Source: Oxalobacter sp.
Lineage (GTDB): Bacteria > Pseudomonadota > Gammaproteobacteria > Burkholderiales > Burkholderiaceae_D
NCBI GenBank assembly: GCA_017524145.1
Contig: JAFWUI010000043.1
Span: 62,001 to 126,000 of the forward strand
Length of the DNA stretch: 64,000 nt
Reading direction: 5' to 3'
A program made the translations under genes and the position numbers. The notes under the pieces were generated by a model. That model made no database searches and was not told where the DNA came from. It saw nothing but the letters and a program-made list of their open reading frames with translations. Position 1 is the stretch's first letter. Each line of letters begins with the position of its first letter. This document shows positions 36,716-47,528 of this stretch, one piece after another.

Positions 36716-37675
36716 GTGAGCCAATTGACTGCCGACGGACATCAGACGGTACTGCTATCAGAAGCGGTGGATGCACTGGATATTTCCGGTGACCGTGCTG
36801 ACGGCGTGTACTTGGATGGCACTTTCGGGCGCGGTGGACACAGCCGCCTGATCCTCGAACGGCTGGGCAGGGCAGGCAGGCTGATTGCATTCGACAAGGA
36901 TCCTGAAGCCATCAGGGTTGCAGACACTGTCAAAGATTCCCGTTTTGAAATTGTCCATGGCAGTTTTGCCAGCCTGGGGCAGGTACTTGACCAGAAGGGT
37001 ATTGCCCTGATTGATGGCATCCTGCTTGATCTGGGGATTTCATCCCCACAGGTTGATGATGCTGGCCGGGGATTCAGTTTCAGGCAGGATGGCCCTTTGG
37101 ATATGCGCATGGATCCTTCCAGTGGCATATCTGCAGAGGAATGGCTGGCAACCGAGACAGAAGAAAAAATTGCGGAGGTGATTCGTCAATATGGGGAAGA
37201 ACGGTTTGCTGTTCAGATTGCAAAGGAGATTGTTGCTCGCCGCGCCCATGGCGCCATCAACAGTACGAAGCAGCTTGCTGAAATCGTGGCAGGGGCAGTC
37301 AAGACCCGTGAAAAGGGCAAGAATCCAGCCACCCGTACGTTTCAGGCTTTACGGATTTTCATCAACCGAGAGCTTGAGGACCTGGAGGTAGCCCTTGAGC
37401 AGGCATGGCGCCGCCTTGCCTTGCATGGGAGGATGGCAGTCATCAGTTTCCATTCACTCGAAGACCGTATCGTGAAACGGTTCTTCACAGACAGGTCAAA
37501 AGTGCAGATGCCTGACAGGCGTTTGCCGATCCGTGCGGATGACCTGCCCCAACCAGAGATGGAACTGCGGGGCAGGGTCAGACCCTCCACCCGGGAAGTT
37601 GAGGGAAATGCCCGGGCACGTTCAGCCATCCTCAGGGTAGCAGAACGGGTAGCGGTTGCAGGAGGGCTGCAATGA
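36716..37675 (+). CDS. rsmH: 16S rRNA (cytosine(1402)-N4)-methyltransferase RsmH
   Basis: Encodes a 319-aa SAM-dependent methyltransferase that makes N4-methylcytidine 1402 in the ribosomal P site. It shows [14 protein letters not shown], the SAM site [39 protein letters not shown] and the C-terminal [12 protein letters not shown]. The only upstream starts are non-ATG: GTG at 36716, or TTG at 36725, which is better placed after GGGGTGAG and gives the usual N-terminus. The stop overlaps the ftsL start (ATGA). Confidence 0.95.
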   Translation: MSQLTADGHQTVLLSEAVDALDISGDRADGVYLDGTFGRGGHSRLILERLGRAGRLIAFDKDPEAIRVADTVKDSRFEIVHGSFASLGQVLDQKGIALIDGILLDLGISSPQVDDAGRGFSFRQDGPLDMRMDPSSGISAEEWLATETEEKIAEVIRQYGEERFAVQIAKEIVARRAHGAINSTKQLAEIVAGAVKTREKGKNPATRTFQALRIFINRELEDLEVALEQAWRRLALHGRMAVISFHSLEDRIVKRFFTDRSKVQMPDRRLPIRADDLPQPEMELRGRVRPSTREVEGNARARSAILRVAERVAVAGGLQ

Positions 37676-37938
37676 AAGCGCAGATTCCTTGGGTATTGGC
37701 CATCATATTGATAGTTTCTGCCTTGGGACTCATCAATTCACAGTACCGTGCGCGCAAGATTTTCACCCAACTGGAAAAAGCCCAGGCAGAAACCCGGCAG
37801 CTTGAATTGGAATGGGGACAACTGCAGCTCAGGCAGTCCTCTGCCAGCAAACATTCGTTGGTGGAAAGCAAAGCGGAATCCGATGGGAATATGGTCCGCA
37901 TCACCAAATCCAACACAGAATACTTAAGGACGGAGTAA
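37672..37938 (+). CDS. ftsL: cell division protein FtsL
   Basis: Encodes an 88-aa bitopic membrane protein: a very short cytoplasmic end, one membrane helix (about residues 7-22), and a periplasmic coiled coil ([21 protein letters not shown]). With FtsB and FtsQ it activates the FtsWI septal synthase. Identification rests on size, topology and position between rsmH and ftsI, since FtsL sequence is poorly conserved. It overlaps rsmH by four bases and is three bases from ftsI. Confidence 0.9.
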   Translation: MKAQIPWVLAIILIVSALGLINSQYRARKIFTQLEKAQAETRQLELEWGQLQLRQSSASKHSLVESKAESDGNMVRITKSNTEYLRTE

Positions 37939-37941
37939 GCC

Positions 37942-39693
37942 ATGATGAAACGTCTGACAGATTTCTGTAAGGATTTTCTCAAGAGTGTGCATCATGGCAA
38001 TGACCATGAAACAGCAGGCAGCCCTGTTTCCTTCTCTTCCATCCGTCCCCGTGCAGCGCTGTCGCCGATGCGCTCCAAGATTGTGCTGGGACTGCTGTTT
38101 GCAGCCTTCATTGCTTTGGGGATCCGTGCGTTATGGCTTCAGGTGCTTTCTACTGACTTCCTCCAGAAACAGGGGGAAAACCGCTATGCCAGAAGGTTGG
38201 AAATGCCAGCCATCCGTGGCCGGATCCTTGACCGTAACGGCAAGGTGCTGGCATCCAGTATGCAGGTGAAGGCCATCTGGGCGATTCCTGAAGATGCTGC
38301 AACTGCGCCGAAAGAAAAGCTCCGCCAGTTGGCAGAACTGCTGGAAATGCCGGAAGACACCCTGATGTCCAAACTGAACTCTGAAAAGAGTTTTGTCTAC
38401 CTGAAGCGTCAGGTTGACCTTGAGACCGCAGACAAGATCAAGGCATTGGAAATCCCTGGCATCCAGTCGAAGAAGGAATACAAACGGTACTATCCAGAAG
38501 GTGAAGTCATGGCACATGTTGTCGGATTCACCAACATCGAGGATAAAGGCCAGGAAGGGATTGAGCTGGCATCCCAAGACCTGCTGGCTGGTGAAAATGG
38601 CAGCCGCCGGGTCGTCAAGGACCGTCTGGGGAACATTGTCGATGACCTTCAGGAAACCAAGGATCCGATTGATGGCCAAGACCTGATGCTGTCCATTGAC
38701 AGCCAGTTGCAGTACATCGCCTATAAATGCCTGAAAGAAGCGATTTCAGAACATCAGGCAAAGGCGGGCAGTGTCGTTGTGCTGGATACCCATACCGGTG
38801 AAGTACTGGCAATGGTCAATATGCCGGTTTTCAATCCAAATGACCGTAAGGGGCTGACCGGTGCCCAGCTGCGCAACCGGGCAATGACCGATGCCTTTGA
38901 ACCGGGTTCCATCATGAAACCGTTTGCAGTGGCAATGGGACTGGACCGTGGCAAGGTGACACCGAACACAGTCATTGGCACCAATGGCGGCAAAATGACC
39001 ATCGGCACCGCCACCATCGGTGATTCCCATGCACATGGTGCCTTGTCCGTCAATCAGATCATCGAGAAATCCTCCAATATCGGTACCGCCAAGATTGCCT
39101 TGATGTTCCCGCCACAGGAAATGTGGGAAATGCTGTCTTCAGTCGGTTTTGGCCAGCAGCCCCAGTTCGGTTTCCCAGGGGCGACACCGGGACGCCTGCG
39201 CCCTTACAAGTCTTGGGTGCCGGTCGAGCAGGCAACGATGAGTTATGGCCACGGTGTTTCTGTTTCCCTGTTCCAGATTGCACGGGCTTATATGATTTTT
39301 GCGCGTGATGGCGACATGATTCCGTTGACCTTCATGAAACGCGATGAAACCCCTGAAGGGCAGCAGGTCATTTCTCCGAAGACTGCCGCCCAGATGCGCC
39401 ACATGCTGGAACTTGTGGTTGGTCCTGGCGGTACAGCAAAACTCGCCCATGTCCCAGGCTACCGGGTCGGTGGCAAGACAGGGACTGCCTACAAGATCGA
39501 ACACGGGCGTTATGTCAAGAAATATGTGGGTTCGTTTGTTGGGCTGGCACCGATTTCCGATCCCAAGGTCATCATCGCCGTCATGATTGATGAACCGATT
39601 GCAGGGCATTTCGGCGGTACAGTCGCTGCACCGGTATTTGCGAAACTGGCAGCAGAAATCATGCGTGCCATGAACATTCCACCAGATGCGTGA
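37942..39693 (+). CDS. ftsI: peptidoglycan D,D-transpeptidase FtsI (PBP3)
   Basis: Encodes a 583-aa class B penicillin-binding protein that crosslinks septal peptidoglycan. A cytoplasmic tail and one membrane anchor (about residues 46-66) precede the dimerisation domain and a transpeptidase domain with all three motifs: SIMK (Ser323-Lys326), SSN (377-379) and KTG (512-514). It is the target of beta-lactams. It works with FtsW, encoded downstream in the same operon. Confidence 0.97.
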   Translation: MMKRLTDFCKDFLKSVHHGNDHETAGSPVSFSSIRPRAALSPMRSKIVLGLLFAAFIALGIRALWLQVLSTDFLQKQGENRYARRLEMPAIRGRILDRNGKVLASSMQVKAIWAIPEDAATAPKEKLRQLAELLEMPEDTLMSKLNSEKSFVYLKRQVDLETADKIKALEIPGIQSKKEYKRYYPEGEVMAHVVGFTNIEDKGQEGIELASQDLLAGENGSRRVVKDRLGNIVDDLQETKDPIDGQDLMLSIDSQLQYIAYKCLKEAISEHQAKAGSVVVLDTHTGEVLAMVNMPVFNPNDRKGLTGAQLRNRAMTDAFEPGSIMKPFAVAMGLDRGKVTPNTVIGTNGGKMTIGTATIGDSHAHGALSVNQIIEKSSNIGTAKIALMFPPQEMWEMLSSVGFGQQPQFGFPGATPGRLRPYKSWVPVEQATMSYGHGVSVSLFQIARAYMIFARDGDMIPLTFMKRDETPEGQQVISPKTAAQMRHMLELVVGPGGTAKLAHVPGYRVGGKTGTAYKIEHGRYVKKYVGSFVGLAPISDPKVIIAVMIDEPIAGHFGGTVAAPVFAKLAAEIMRAMNIPPDA

Positions 39694-39706
39694 GGAGGGC
39701 ATGGAG

Positions 39707-42571
39707 ATGAACAAGACAGTCCAGGCAACCGTGGAATGGCTCAGGGAAAACTGCCCTGATGGGGAAATTTTTTCGGATTCCCGTTCCATCACTGCAGATG
39801 GACCTCAAGGGATCTTCTTTGCTTATGAAGGCGATTCTGCAGATGGCAGGGACTATATTGCTTCTGCTATCCGGAATGGTGCTGTTGCCGTGGTCTATGA
39901 ATCCGAAGGGTTCACATGGCATCCGGAATGGCAGGTACGGCATCTTGGAGTGGCAGGGTTGAAGGAAAACGCAGGTCCGATTGCTTCTGCTTTCTATGGT
40001 AGACCGGCGGAAACCATGCAGGTGATTGCCGTAACCGGTACCAATGGCAAGACATCCTGTACCCAGTGGATAGGACAGTCACTGTCCAGGTTGGGCAGGA
40101 AAACCACTGTCATCGGGACGCTGGGCATCACGGTTTTTGAAAATGGTGTGGGAGGCAAGCCGGAAGAGACTGGCTATACGACACCAGACCAGGTACAGCT
40201 GCAACGCCATCTGGCACATCTGCGGGCGGATGGCGTGACCTGTGTCGCAATGGAAGCCTCTTCCATCGGTATTGACCAAGGACGCCTGAACGGTCTCCGG
40301 ATTGATGTGGTCATGTTCACCAATTTCACCCGCGACCATCTGGATTACCACCATGACATGGCTTCTTACCGCGAGGCAAAACGCCGTCTCTTTGATTGGC
40401 CGGGGCTTAAACAGGCGGTGCTGAACCTGGATGATGCGATGGGGCGCGGATTGGCAGAAGAACTGGCAGGCAAGCTTTCCCTGACAGGCTATACATTGGA
40501 AAACGTCGATGCCGGCATTCCAACCCTGTCGGCAACAGATATCCAGAACCGCGACGATGGCGTTGACTTCACCATCCATTTCAATGGGCAGTCTATGCGG
40601 GTCAGTCCGAAACTGGTCGGACGTTTCAACATCAGCAACGTCTTGGGTGTGCTGGGCGTCCTGTTGGCATCCGGTGCAGATTGGCAGGATGCAGTGGCTT
40701 CAGTGAATGGGCTGCAGCCCCCTCCTGGGCGTATGCAGCGGATGGGTGGCAAGGATGCGCCATTGGTTGTCATTGATTTTGCGCATACCCCGGATGCCAT
40801 GGAAAAAGGATTGGAAACCCTGCGTCAGGTCGCTGATGCCCGTCAGGGGAAACTCTGGTGTGTCTTCGGTTGCGGTGGTGACCGGGACCCAGGCAAACGT
40901 CCTCAGATGGGAACTGTAGCAGAACAGGCAGACAAGGTCGTGGTGACCAGTGACAATCCCCGCAGTGAAGACCCTGCCGCGATCATCCAGCAGATTGTCG
41001 CGGGCATGGAACATGAACCCATCATGATTCCAGACCGTGCGGCAGCCATCCAGCAGGTGGTTACAGAAGCATCCGTCAACGATGTGGTGTTCCTCGCAGG
41101 CAAAGGGCACGAAACCTATCAGGAAATCAAAGGGAAGAAATATCCATTCCTGGATGCAGACCATGTCCAGAGGGCATTGGACAGCCGTCAGGCAGCTGGC
41201 AGGTCAGGCATAAAGGCATCCTTGTCACAGATCCTGCCATGGGTTGATGGTGGAAAGATTACAGCTGATGCTGCATTCAGTGGCATCAGCACAGATACCC
41301 GCAGGTTGGTTCCAGGCAGCCTGTTTGTCGCACTCAAAGGCGAAAACTTTGATGCACATACTTTCCTGCCTGAACTGGTTGGCAAAGGTGTTGCCGCAGT
41401 CGTCGCAGAACGGCTGCCAGACAATTACCCATTACCGGCCTTGCTTGTCCCTGATACCCGTCTGGCGTTGAGCCAGATTGCCGCAGGATGGCGCCGTCAG
41501 TTTGACATTCCAGTCATCGGGGTGACAGGCAGCAATGGGAAGACAACCACCAAAGAAATGACAGCCTCAATCCTCCGTGCAGCATTCGACGGAGACTTCC
41601 TGGCGACAGCAGGCAACCTCAACAACGATATCGGTGTACCGCTTACCCTGTTCAAATTGGATAGCCATCATCAAGCCGCCGTAATCGAAATGGGTGTCAA
41701 CCATCCTGGGGAAATGACTGGATTGACCAAGACTGCCTGTCCGACTGTGGCATTGGTCAACAATGCCCAGCGCGAACACCAGGAATTCTTTGATGGCATT
41801 GAAGCCTCTGCCCGTGAAAACGGGACAGCCATCAGCCTGTTGCCGGAAGATGGGGTAGCGGTTTTCCCGGCGGATGAAGATTATGCAGGCCTGTGGCGTG
41901 GGATGGCAGGCAACCGGAAGGTAGTGACATTCGGTTTCAGTGAAGGGGCGGATGTTTCGGCAACCTACCGGATACAGGATGGTATGACCGTAATGGACCT
42001 GACGGTTGCCGGAGAGACAGTGGCCGTCAGGCTGGCTGCACAGGGACGCCATAACGTCCGCAATGCCATGGCAGCAGCGGCAAGTGCCTATGCAGCCGGG
42101 ATGGGATTGGATGAAATTGTCCGGGGACTGGAAGCATTCCGTCCTGTCAAGGGACGGCTTGAAAGGAAGCAGGCGTTCAATGGTGCGCTGTTGATTGATG
42201 ACACATACAACGCCAACCCAGATTCTGTCCGTGCAGCACTCGATGTGCTGGCAGAACTGGGGAAACGCAGCATCCTCATCTTGGGAGATATGGGCGAAGT
42301 TGGCAAAGATGGCAGCCGTTTCCATGAAGAAGTCGGCGCTTATGCCAAACAACGGGGCATCAGCCGCCTGCTTGGATTCGGTGGAATGACCAAGGCATCA
42401 GTCCAGGCATATGGGCAGGGAGCCCAGCATTTTGACAGTCTGGACGGTCTGGTCCGCGTATTGAAGGATGAAATCACACCAGACACCGTCGTACTGGTGA
42501 AAGGGTCCCGGTTCATGCAGATGGAAAGGGTGGTGGAAGCATTGATGGCTACTAAGAAGGAAGGTTGTTGA
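39707..42571 (+). CDS. murE-murF: fused MurE-MurF: UDP-MurNAc-tripeptide synthetase and D-Ala-D-Ala ligase
   Basis: Encodes a 954-aa bifunctional enzyme. Residues 1 to about 495 are MurE, with GTNGKT (111-116) and the DNPR motif (416-419) that selects meso-diaminopimelate. After a short linker (about 495-510), MurF has GSNGKT (608-613) and a complete C-terminus. It adds meso-DAP to UDP-MurNAc-L-Ala-D-Glu and then D-Ala-D-Ala, the last two cytoplasmic additions to the stem peptide. The ATG at 39707 is chosen for GAGGAGGG seven bases upstream; in-frame ATGs at 39686 and 39701 are worse. There is no stop or frameshift between the domains. Such fusions are known in Bordetella and relatives. Confidence 0.96.
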   Translation: MNKTVQATVEWLRENCPDGEIFSDSRSITADGPQGIFFAYEGDSADGRDYIASAIRNGAVAVVYESEGFTWHPEWQVRHLGVAGLKENAGPIASAFYGRPAETMQVIAVTGTNGKTSCTQWIGQSLSRLGRKTTVIGTLGITVFENGVGGKPEETGYTTPDQVQLQRHLAHLRADGVTCVAMEASSIGIDQGRLNGLRIDVVMFTNFTRDHLDYHHDMASYREAKRRLFDWPGLKQAVLNLDDAMGRGLAEELAGKLSLTGYTLENVDAGIPTLSATDIQNRDDGVDFTIHFNGQSMRVSPKLVGRFNISNVLGVLGVLLASGADWQDAVASVNGLQPPPGRMQRMGGKDAPLVVIDFAHTPDAMEKGLETLRQVADARQGKLWCVFGCGGDRDPGKRPQMGTVAEQADKVVVTSDNPRSEDPAAIIQQIVAGMEHEPIMIPDRAAAIQQVVTEASVNDVVFLAGKGHETYQEIKGKKYPFLDADHVQRALDSRQAAGRSGIKASLSQILPWVDGGKITADAAFSGISTDTRRLVPGSLFVALKGENFDAHTFLPELVGKGVAAVVAERLPDNYPLPALLVPDTRLALSQIAAGWRRQFDIPVIGVTGSNGKTTTKEMTASILRAAFDGDFLATAGNLNNDIGVPLTLFKLDSHHQAAVIEMGVNHPGEMTGLTKTACPTVALVNNAQREHQEFFDGIEASARENGTAISLLPEDGVAVFPADEDYAGLWRGMAGNRKVVTFGFSEGADVSATYRIQDGMTVMDLTVAGETVAVRLAAQGRHNVRNAMAAAASAYAAGMGLDEIVRGLEAFRPVKGRLERKQAFNGALLIDDTYNANPDSVRAALDVLAELGKRSILILGDMGEVGKDGSRFHEEVGAYAKQRGISRLLGFGGMTKASVQAYGQGAQHFDSLDGLVRVLKDEITPDTVVLVKGSRFMQMERVVEALMATKKEGC

Positions 42572-42572
42572 A

Positions 42573-43739
42573 ATGCTGCTGTGGTTGGCAAATATTATCA
42601 GCGGTATCAGTGAACAGTGCATCATCGGCAGTGTACCTGTCCGGGGTGTCATGGCGGCATTGACGGCGTTGGCCATCGGGCTCGTTGCAGGTCCTGCCGT
42701 AATCCGGATGCTGACCCGGTTGAAGGTTGGGCAGGCAGTCCGTACGGATGGTCCACAGACCCATCTGGTCAAATCTGGCACACCGACCATGGGTGGCATC
42801 CTGATCATGATTGCCATTGCTACCGGTACCCTGCTCTGGTGCGACTGGTCCAACCGTTTCATCTGGGTCATCCTGCTGGTGACCTTGGGGTACGGCGCCA
42901 TCGGTTGGGTCGATGACTACCGGAAGGTTGTCTATAAAGACCCCAACGGCATGCGTTCCCGTGAAAAATATTTCTGGCAGTCCCTGATTGGCATCTTCTC
43001 CGCCATCTACCTGGCATTCTGTCTGATGGGGCATTCCAATGCGGAAGTCTGGTCACTCTTCAAGACCTGGATTTCAACAGGTTTCAGCTCCAGCCTGCCG
43101 GAACAGATGGACATAGTCCTGCCCTGTATCACAACCTTTGGTTATCCGTTGGGCATCTGGGGATTCATGATCCTGACCTATTTTGTGATTGTCGGCACCA
43201 GCAATGCCGTCAACCTGACCGACGGACTGGATGGCCTGACGATTGTACCGACCATCTTGGTCGGGGGTGCTTTGGGCGTCTTTGCTTATGTTTCCGGCAA
43301 TCCGGATGCCTCCACCATTTTTGTAGTGCCGCATATCGCAGGCACCGATGAACTGGTGATTTTCTGCGGTGCCATGGCAGGTGCCGGGCTCGCTTTCCTC
43401 TGGTTCAACGCCCACCCTGCCCAGATGTTCATGGGGGATGTCGGGGCACTTGCATTGGGCGGAGCCTTGGGCACCCTGGCTGTCATCGTCCGTCAGGAAA
43501 TCCTGCTGGCGATCATGGGTGGGGTATTCGTAGCAGAAACCATTTCGGTCATGCTGCAGGTCTCCTGGTTCAAGTATACGAAAAAGAAATATGGCGAAGG
43601 CCGCCGTATTTTCCTGATGGCTCCCCTTCACCATCATTTTGAACAGAAGGGATGGAAAGAAACAAAAGTGGTGATCCGTTTCTGGATCATCACCATTGTC
43701 TTGGTCTTGATCGGTTTGGCGACATTGAAGATGAAATGA
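42573..43739 (+). CDS. mraY: phospho-N-acetylmuramoyl-pentapeptide transferase
   Basis: Encodes a 388-aa polytopic membrane enzyme that joins phospho-MurNAc-pentapeptide to undecaprenyl phosphate, making lipid I. The family motifs [18 protein letters not shown] (catalytic Asp pair), [12 protein letters not shown] and [12 protein letters not shown], and the C-terminal HHHFEQKGW, are present. About ten membrane segments. The ATG follows the murE-murF stop by one base with AAGGAAGG upstream; murD begins one base after its stop. Confidence 0.97.
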   Translation: MLLWLANIISGISEQCIIGSVPVRGVMAALTALAIGLVAGPAVIRMLTRLKVGQAVRTDGPQTHLVKSGTPTMGGILIMIAIATGTLLWCDWSNRFIWVILLVTLGYGAIGWVDDYRKVVYKDPNGMRSREKYFWQSLIGIFSAIYLAFCLMGHSNAEVWSLFKTWISTGFSSSLPEQMDIVLPCITTFGYPLGIWGFMILTYFVIVGTSNAVNLTDGLDGLTIVPTILVGGALGVFAYVSGNPDASTIFVVPHIAGTDELVIFCGAMAGAGLAFLWFNAHPAQMFMGDVGALALGGALGTLAVIVRQEILLAIMGGVFVAETISVMLQVSWFKYTKKKYGEGRRIFLMAPLHHHFEQKGWKETKVVIRFWIITIVLVLIGLATLKMK

Positions 43740-43740
43740 T

Positions 43741-45183
43741 ATGAGACTGACTGGTAAAAAAGTACTTGTCCTGGGATTGGGCGAATCCGGCCTCGCCATG
43801 GCGCGCTGGAGCGCATGGTGCGGTGCACAAGTGACTGTTGCCGATACCCGTGAGCATCCCGACAGGCTGCCGCAGCTCAGGGAAAGGATTCCTGACGCCA
43901 GATTCATCAGCGGGGCTTTTGATGCACTGGATCTCAACGGCATTGATGTGATTGCCGTCAGTCCAGGACTGAGGCCTGATGTCGAACTGAAGGCAGTGCT
44001 TGCCTGGTCTGCGGAAAAAGGCGTACCCGTCTGGAGTGAAATTGAACTGTTTGCCCAGGCACTGAAAGGCTTGGAAGCCAGCAGGGGATACAAACCTGCT
44101 GTCATTGCCGTTACCGGCACCAATGGCAAGACCACGACGACCAGCCTGACAGGCCATATGTGCCGTACCGCAGGAAAGACAGTCCGCTTGGCGGGCAACA
44201 TCAGTCCTGCTGCCTTGGATGTCCTGCTTGAAGTCATTGAAAAAGAAGAACTGCCGGAAGTCTGGGTGCTGGAACTCTCCAGTTTCCAGCTGTTCACGAC
44301 AGAATCCCTTGAACCGGATGCAGCCACCGTACTGAACGTCACCCAGGACCATCTGGACTGGCATGGCGGCATGCAGGCCTATGCCGATGCCAAGGCAAAA
44401 GTCTTTGGCGCCAGGACAGTCCGTGTCCTCAACCGTGAAGATGCGTGGGTCATGGCGATGCAGTCCCAGGGTGATGCCGTAGTGACATTCGGCACAGACA
44501 GCACCACAGCAGAAGGGCATTTCGGACTGCATGAAGCCAACGGCATGGAATGGCTCTCGGTCGGTACCGGTGCTGGCATCCGAGACCTGATGCCTGCCAA
44601 TGCCCTGCGGATCCAGGGGCGGCATAACGCCAGCAATGCCCTGGCGGCACTGGCGCTCTGCCGGGCAATCGGACTGCCATTCGAACCATTGCTCCAATCC
44701 TTGCGCGACTACCAAGGCGAACCCCACCGTGTTGAACTGATTGCCACCGTCAAAGGGGTCCAGTACATCGATGACAGCAAAGGCACCAATGTCGGGGCGA
44801 CATTGGCAGCTGTCCAAGGACTTGGCAAAGGGGCATCCGGCAGGAAGAACATCATCCTGATTGCTGGGGGACTTGGCAAAGGACAGGATTTTTCACCGTT
44901 GTGTGGAGCAGTAGCCGCTAATGTCAGGGCGGTACTGCTGATAGGAAAAGATGCAGGCATCATCCATGACGCATTGAAAGTTACAGGGGTCCAGCAGATT
45001 TACTGCGACAGCCTTGAACAGGCTGTGGACCGTGGTGCAGCACTGGCAGGGGAAAGCGACATCGTCCTGCTCTCACCGGCCTGTGCCAGCATGGATATGT
45101 TCCGGAGTTATGCGCACCGCTCACAGGTGTTTGTGGCAGAGGTGCAGAAAATTGCTGAGAAAGTTGGAGAGGTCCAGATATGA
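43741..45183 (+). CDS. murD: UDP-N-acetylmuramoyl-L-alanine--D-glutamate ligase
   Basis: Encodes a 480-aa cytoplasmic Mur ligase that adds D-Glu to UDP-MurNAc-L-Ala. It has the N-terminal Rossmann-like start LVLGLGESGLAMARW, GTNGKTTTT from residue 126, LELSSFQL, NVTQDHLDWH, and the C-terminal NDSKGTN-type stretch, here DDSKGTNVGAT. Its length is slightly above E. coli MurD (438 aa). The stop overlaps ftsW (ATGA). Confidence 0.97.
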   Translation: MRLTGKKVLVLGLGESGLAMARWSAWCGAQVTVADTREHPDRLPQLRERIPDARFISGAFDALDLNGIDVIAVSPGLRPDVELKAVLAWSAEKGVPVWSEIELFAQALKGLEASRGYKPAVIAVTGTNGKTTTTSLTGHMCRTAGKTVRLAGNISPAALDVLLEVIEKEELPEVWVLELSSFQLFTTESLEPDAATVLNVTQDHLDWHGGMQAYADAKAKVFGARTVRVLNREDAWVMAMQSQGDAVVTFGTDSTTAEGHFGLHEANGMEWLSVGTGAGIRDLMPANALRIQGRHNASNALAALALCRAIGLPFEPLLQSLRDYQGEPHRVELIATVKGVQYIDDSKGTNVGATLAAVQGLGKGASGRKNIILIAGGLGKGQDFSPLCGAVAANVRAVLLIGKDAGIIHDALKVTGVQQIYCDSLEQAVDRGAALAGESDIVLLSPACASMDMFRSYAHRSQVFVAEVQKIAEKVGEVQI

Positions 45184-46442
45184 GGAGCTTGATTCACAAC
45201 CTGATGAACATCAACCTGGCTGCCTTCAAGCCACAGGTATTGCGGGAGTCATTCAATGCATGGCTTTATGCGCCGGTGGCAAAACCGTCGCCAGCCCGTG
45301 AAGCCCAGTCAATGCGTTGGGACAAACCACTGCTGTTTGTTGCATTGGCATTGATGCTGCTGGGCGTCATCATGGTGTATTCCGCCTCCATCGCATTGCC
45401 GGATTCTCCAAAGTATGCCAGCTACTGGGGTGAACACTTCTTTGGGCGCCAGCTGTTTTTTGTGGTTACAGGGCTGATTGCAGGCTGGTTTGCCTTCCGG
45501 GTCAATATCGACAAATGGCAGAAATGGTCATGGTGGCTCTTTGTCGGTGCAATGGTCCTGTTGGTACTGGTATTGGTCCCTGGCATCGGTAAAGGGGTCA
45601 ATGGTGCACACCGTTGGATTTCGCTGAAAGTCTTCAACATCCAGCCATCTGAAATCATGAAACTGGCGATGGTGCTTTTCGTAGCGAATTTCACCGTCCG
45701 GAACCAGCAGTACATGCACCGTCTGACCAAAGGCTTCTTCCCCGTCGCTTTCTTCTTGGGGATAGTCGGCATCCTGCTGATGATGGAACCGGATATGGGG
45801 GCGTTGGGCGTTGTCGTCTGCATTGCGATGGGCATCCTGTTCCTGGGAGGGTTCAACCGGGTCTGGTTTGCAGGCATGGCAGGGGTGCTCGTGTCGCTGT
45901 TCACCATGATGATCGTCTTCTCGCCATGGCGCCGTGCACGTTTCTTCGCCTATCTGGATCCATGGGATGAAGTCAATGCATTGGGCAAAGGCTACCAGCT
46001 GTCCCATTCATTGATTGCCTTTGGACGGGGAGGTTTCACCGGTGTCGGGCTGGGAGGCAGTGTTGAAAAACTGCACTACCTGCCAGAAGCCCATACCGAC
46101 TTCATCATGGCGGTCGTCGGTGAAGAACTGGGGCTGGTCGGCGTGCTGGTCGTCATCTGCATGTTCTACTGGATCGTCAAACGTGCTTTCAAGATTGGCA
46201 GGCAGTGCATCGCAATGGACCGGATGTATTCCGGGCTGGTTGCCCAGGGCATCGGAATCTGGATCGGAGTCCAGACATTCATCAACATGGGCGTGAACCT
46301 GGGACTGCTGCCAACCAAAGGGCTGACCCTACCACTGATGAGTTACGGTGGGTCAGGCATTGTGCTGAACTGTATTGCATTGGCAATCCTGCTCCGGATT
46401 GACTATGAGAACCGGAAAATCCTGCGTGGAGGCAAGTGCTGA
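45180..46442 (+). CDS. ftsW: septal peptidoglycan glycosyltransferase FtsW
   Basis: Encodes a 420-aa SEDS-family membrane protein with about ten segments, which polymerises lipid II at the septum together with FtsI. Conserved parts include MVYSASIALP, RWISLKVFNIQPSEIMKLAM, AHTDFIMAVVGEELG with the SEDS Asp, and LPLMSYGGSGIV. A cytoplasmic N-terminal stretch of about 45 residues precedes the first helix. It overlaps murD by four bases and abuts murG with no gap. Confidence 0.97.
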   Translation: MRSLIHNLMNINLAAFKPQVLRESFNAWLYAPVAKPSPAREAQSMRWDKPLLFVALALMLLGVIMVYSASIALPDSPKYASYWGEHFFGRQLFFVVTGLIAGWFAFRVNIDKWQKWSWWLFVGAMVLLVLVLVPGIGKGVNGAHRWISLKVFNIQPSEIMKLAMVLFVANFTVRNQQYMHRLTKGFFPVAFFLGIVGILLMMEPDMGALGVVVCIAMGILFLGGFNRVWFAGMAGVLVSLFTMMIVFSPWRRARFFAYLDPWDEVNALGKGYQLSHSLIAFGRGGFTGVGLGGSVEKLHYLPEAHTDFIMAVVGEELGLVGVLVVICMFYWIVKRAFKIGRQCIAMDRMYSGLVAQGIGIWIGVQTFINMGVNLGLLPTKGLTLPLMSYGGSGIVLNCIALAILLRIDYENRKILRGGKC

Positions 46443-47525
46443 ATGGCAGCCAAGAAACTGATTATCATGGCAGCAGGCACGGGAGGACATATCTTCCCGG
46501 GGCTGGCGATTGCCGCCACCATGCAGAAAGAAGGCTGGGAAGTCTCCTGGCTGGGCACCGACCATGGCATGGAAGGCAGGATTGTGCCGGAACATGGGCT
46601 GGAACTCGACACCATCAACTTTGCAGGGTTACGGGGTAAAGGGCTGGGCCATATGATCAGCGGCGGCTTCAAACTGATTGGTGGGTTCCTGTCCTGCCTT
46701 GGCATCATGGGGCGCCGCAAACCCGACCTTGTGGTTGGGATGGGAGGCTATGTCACTGTGCCTGGAGGGATGGCAGCGGAAATGAAAGGGATTCCGGTTG
46801 TCGTGGTCAATGCCGATGCGGCATTGCTGCTGTCAAACAAGGCACTGGCGTCTTCAGCGAAATATGTGCTGTTCGGCTTCCCTGGGAATTATGGTGAAGT
46901 TGCCGCCAAAGCCATCTGTACCGGCAATCCGGTCAGGGATGCCATCAAGGCAGTGCCGGTGCCCTCCCAGCGTTATCCGCAGCGCACAGGCAGGTTAAGG
47001 ATATTATTGGTCGGTGGCAGCCTGGGTGCCCAGGCGCTCAACGAAAACATGCCGGCAGCCTTGGCATTGCTGCCGGAAGAAAAACGGCCGGAAGTCATCC
47101 ATCAGACCGGCCGTCAGCATATTGCCATGACCAAGGCATTGTATGGAAAAGCAGGTGTTGACGCTGAAGTGGTTGACTTCATCGACAACATGCATGAACG
47201 CTACGCAGAAGCCGATCTGGTGATCTGCCGTGCGGGCGCCATTACCGTATCGGAACTAACGGTGGCTGGGGTTGCCAGCATCCTGGTGCCTTTCATTGCA
47301 TCCAGCACATCGCATCAGCGTGACAATGCTGTTTTTATGGACAAGGAAGGGGCAGCGGTCCACCTGCCCCAGAAAGAAATGACGCCACAGCGGCTGGCTG
47401 AACTGATTGCAGGCATGACCCGTCAGAAGTGCTTTGAAATGGCTGAAAAAGCCTATGCCTTGGGAAGACGGGATGCTAATGAAAAAATCGCTGAAATTCT
47501 GAAAAAGGTTGCAGGCGGGGATTGA
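46443..47525 (+). CDS. murG: UDP-GlcNAc:lipid I N-acetylglucosaminyltransferase
   Basis: Encodes a 360-aa GT-B (GT28) enzyme at the inner face of the membrane that converts lipid I to lipid II. The glycine-rich loops GTGGHIFPG (N-terminal), MGGYVTVPGG and VGGSLGAQALNE are visible, as is the CRAGAITVSEL donor-sugar site. The ATG begins right after the ftsW stop codon, and the stop is three bases from murC, supporting coupled translation. Confidence 0.97.
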   Translation: MAAKKLIIMAAGTGGHIFPGLAIAATMQKEGWEVSWLGTDHGMEGRIVPEHGLELDTINFAGLRGKGLGHMISGGFKLIGGFLSCLGIMGRRKPDLVVGMGGYVTVPGGMAAEMKGIPVVVVNADAALLLSNKALASSAKYVLFGFPGNYGEVAAKAICTGNPVRDAIKAVPVPSQRYPQRTGRLRILLVGGSLGAQALNENMPAALALLPEEKRPEVIHQTGRQHIAMTKALYGKAGVDAEVVDFIDNMHERYAEADLVICRAGAITVSELTVAGVASILVPFIASSTSHQRDNAVFMDKEGAAVHLPQKEMTPQRLAELIAGMTRQKCFEMAEKAYALGRRDANEKIAEILKKVAGGD

Positions 47526-47528
47526 GAA

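Noticed and set aside
37672..37938. Possibility that the gene between rsmH and ftsI is a spurious frame.
   Set aside because: Membrane helix plus coiled coil, ATGA overlap with rsmH and the fixed dcw position make FtsL convincing.
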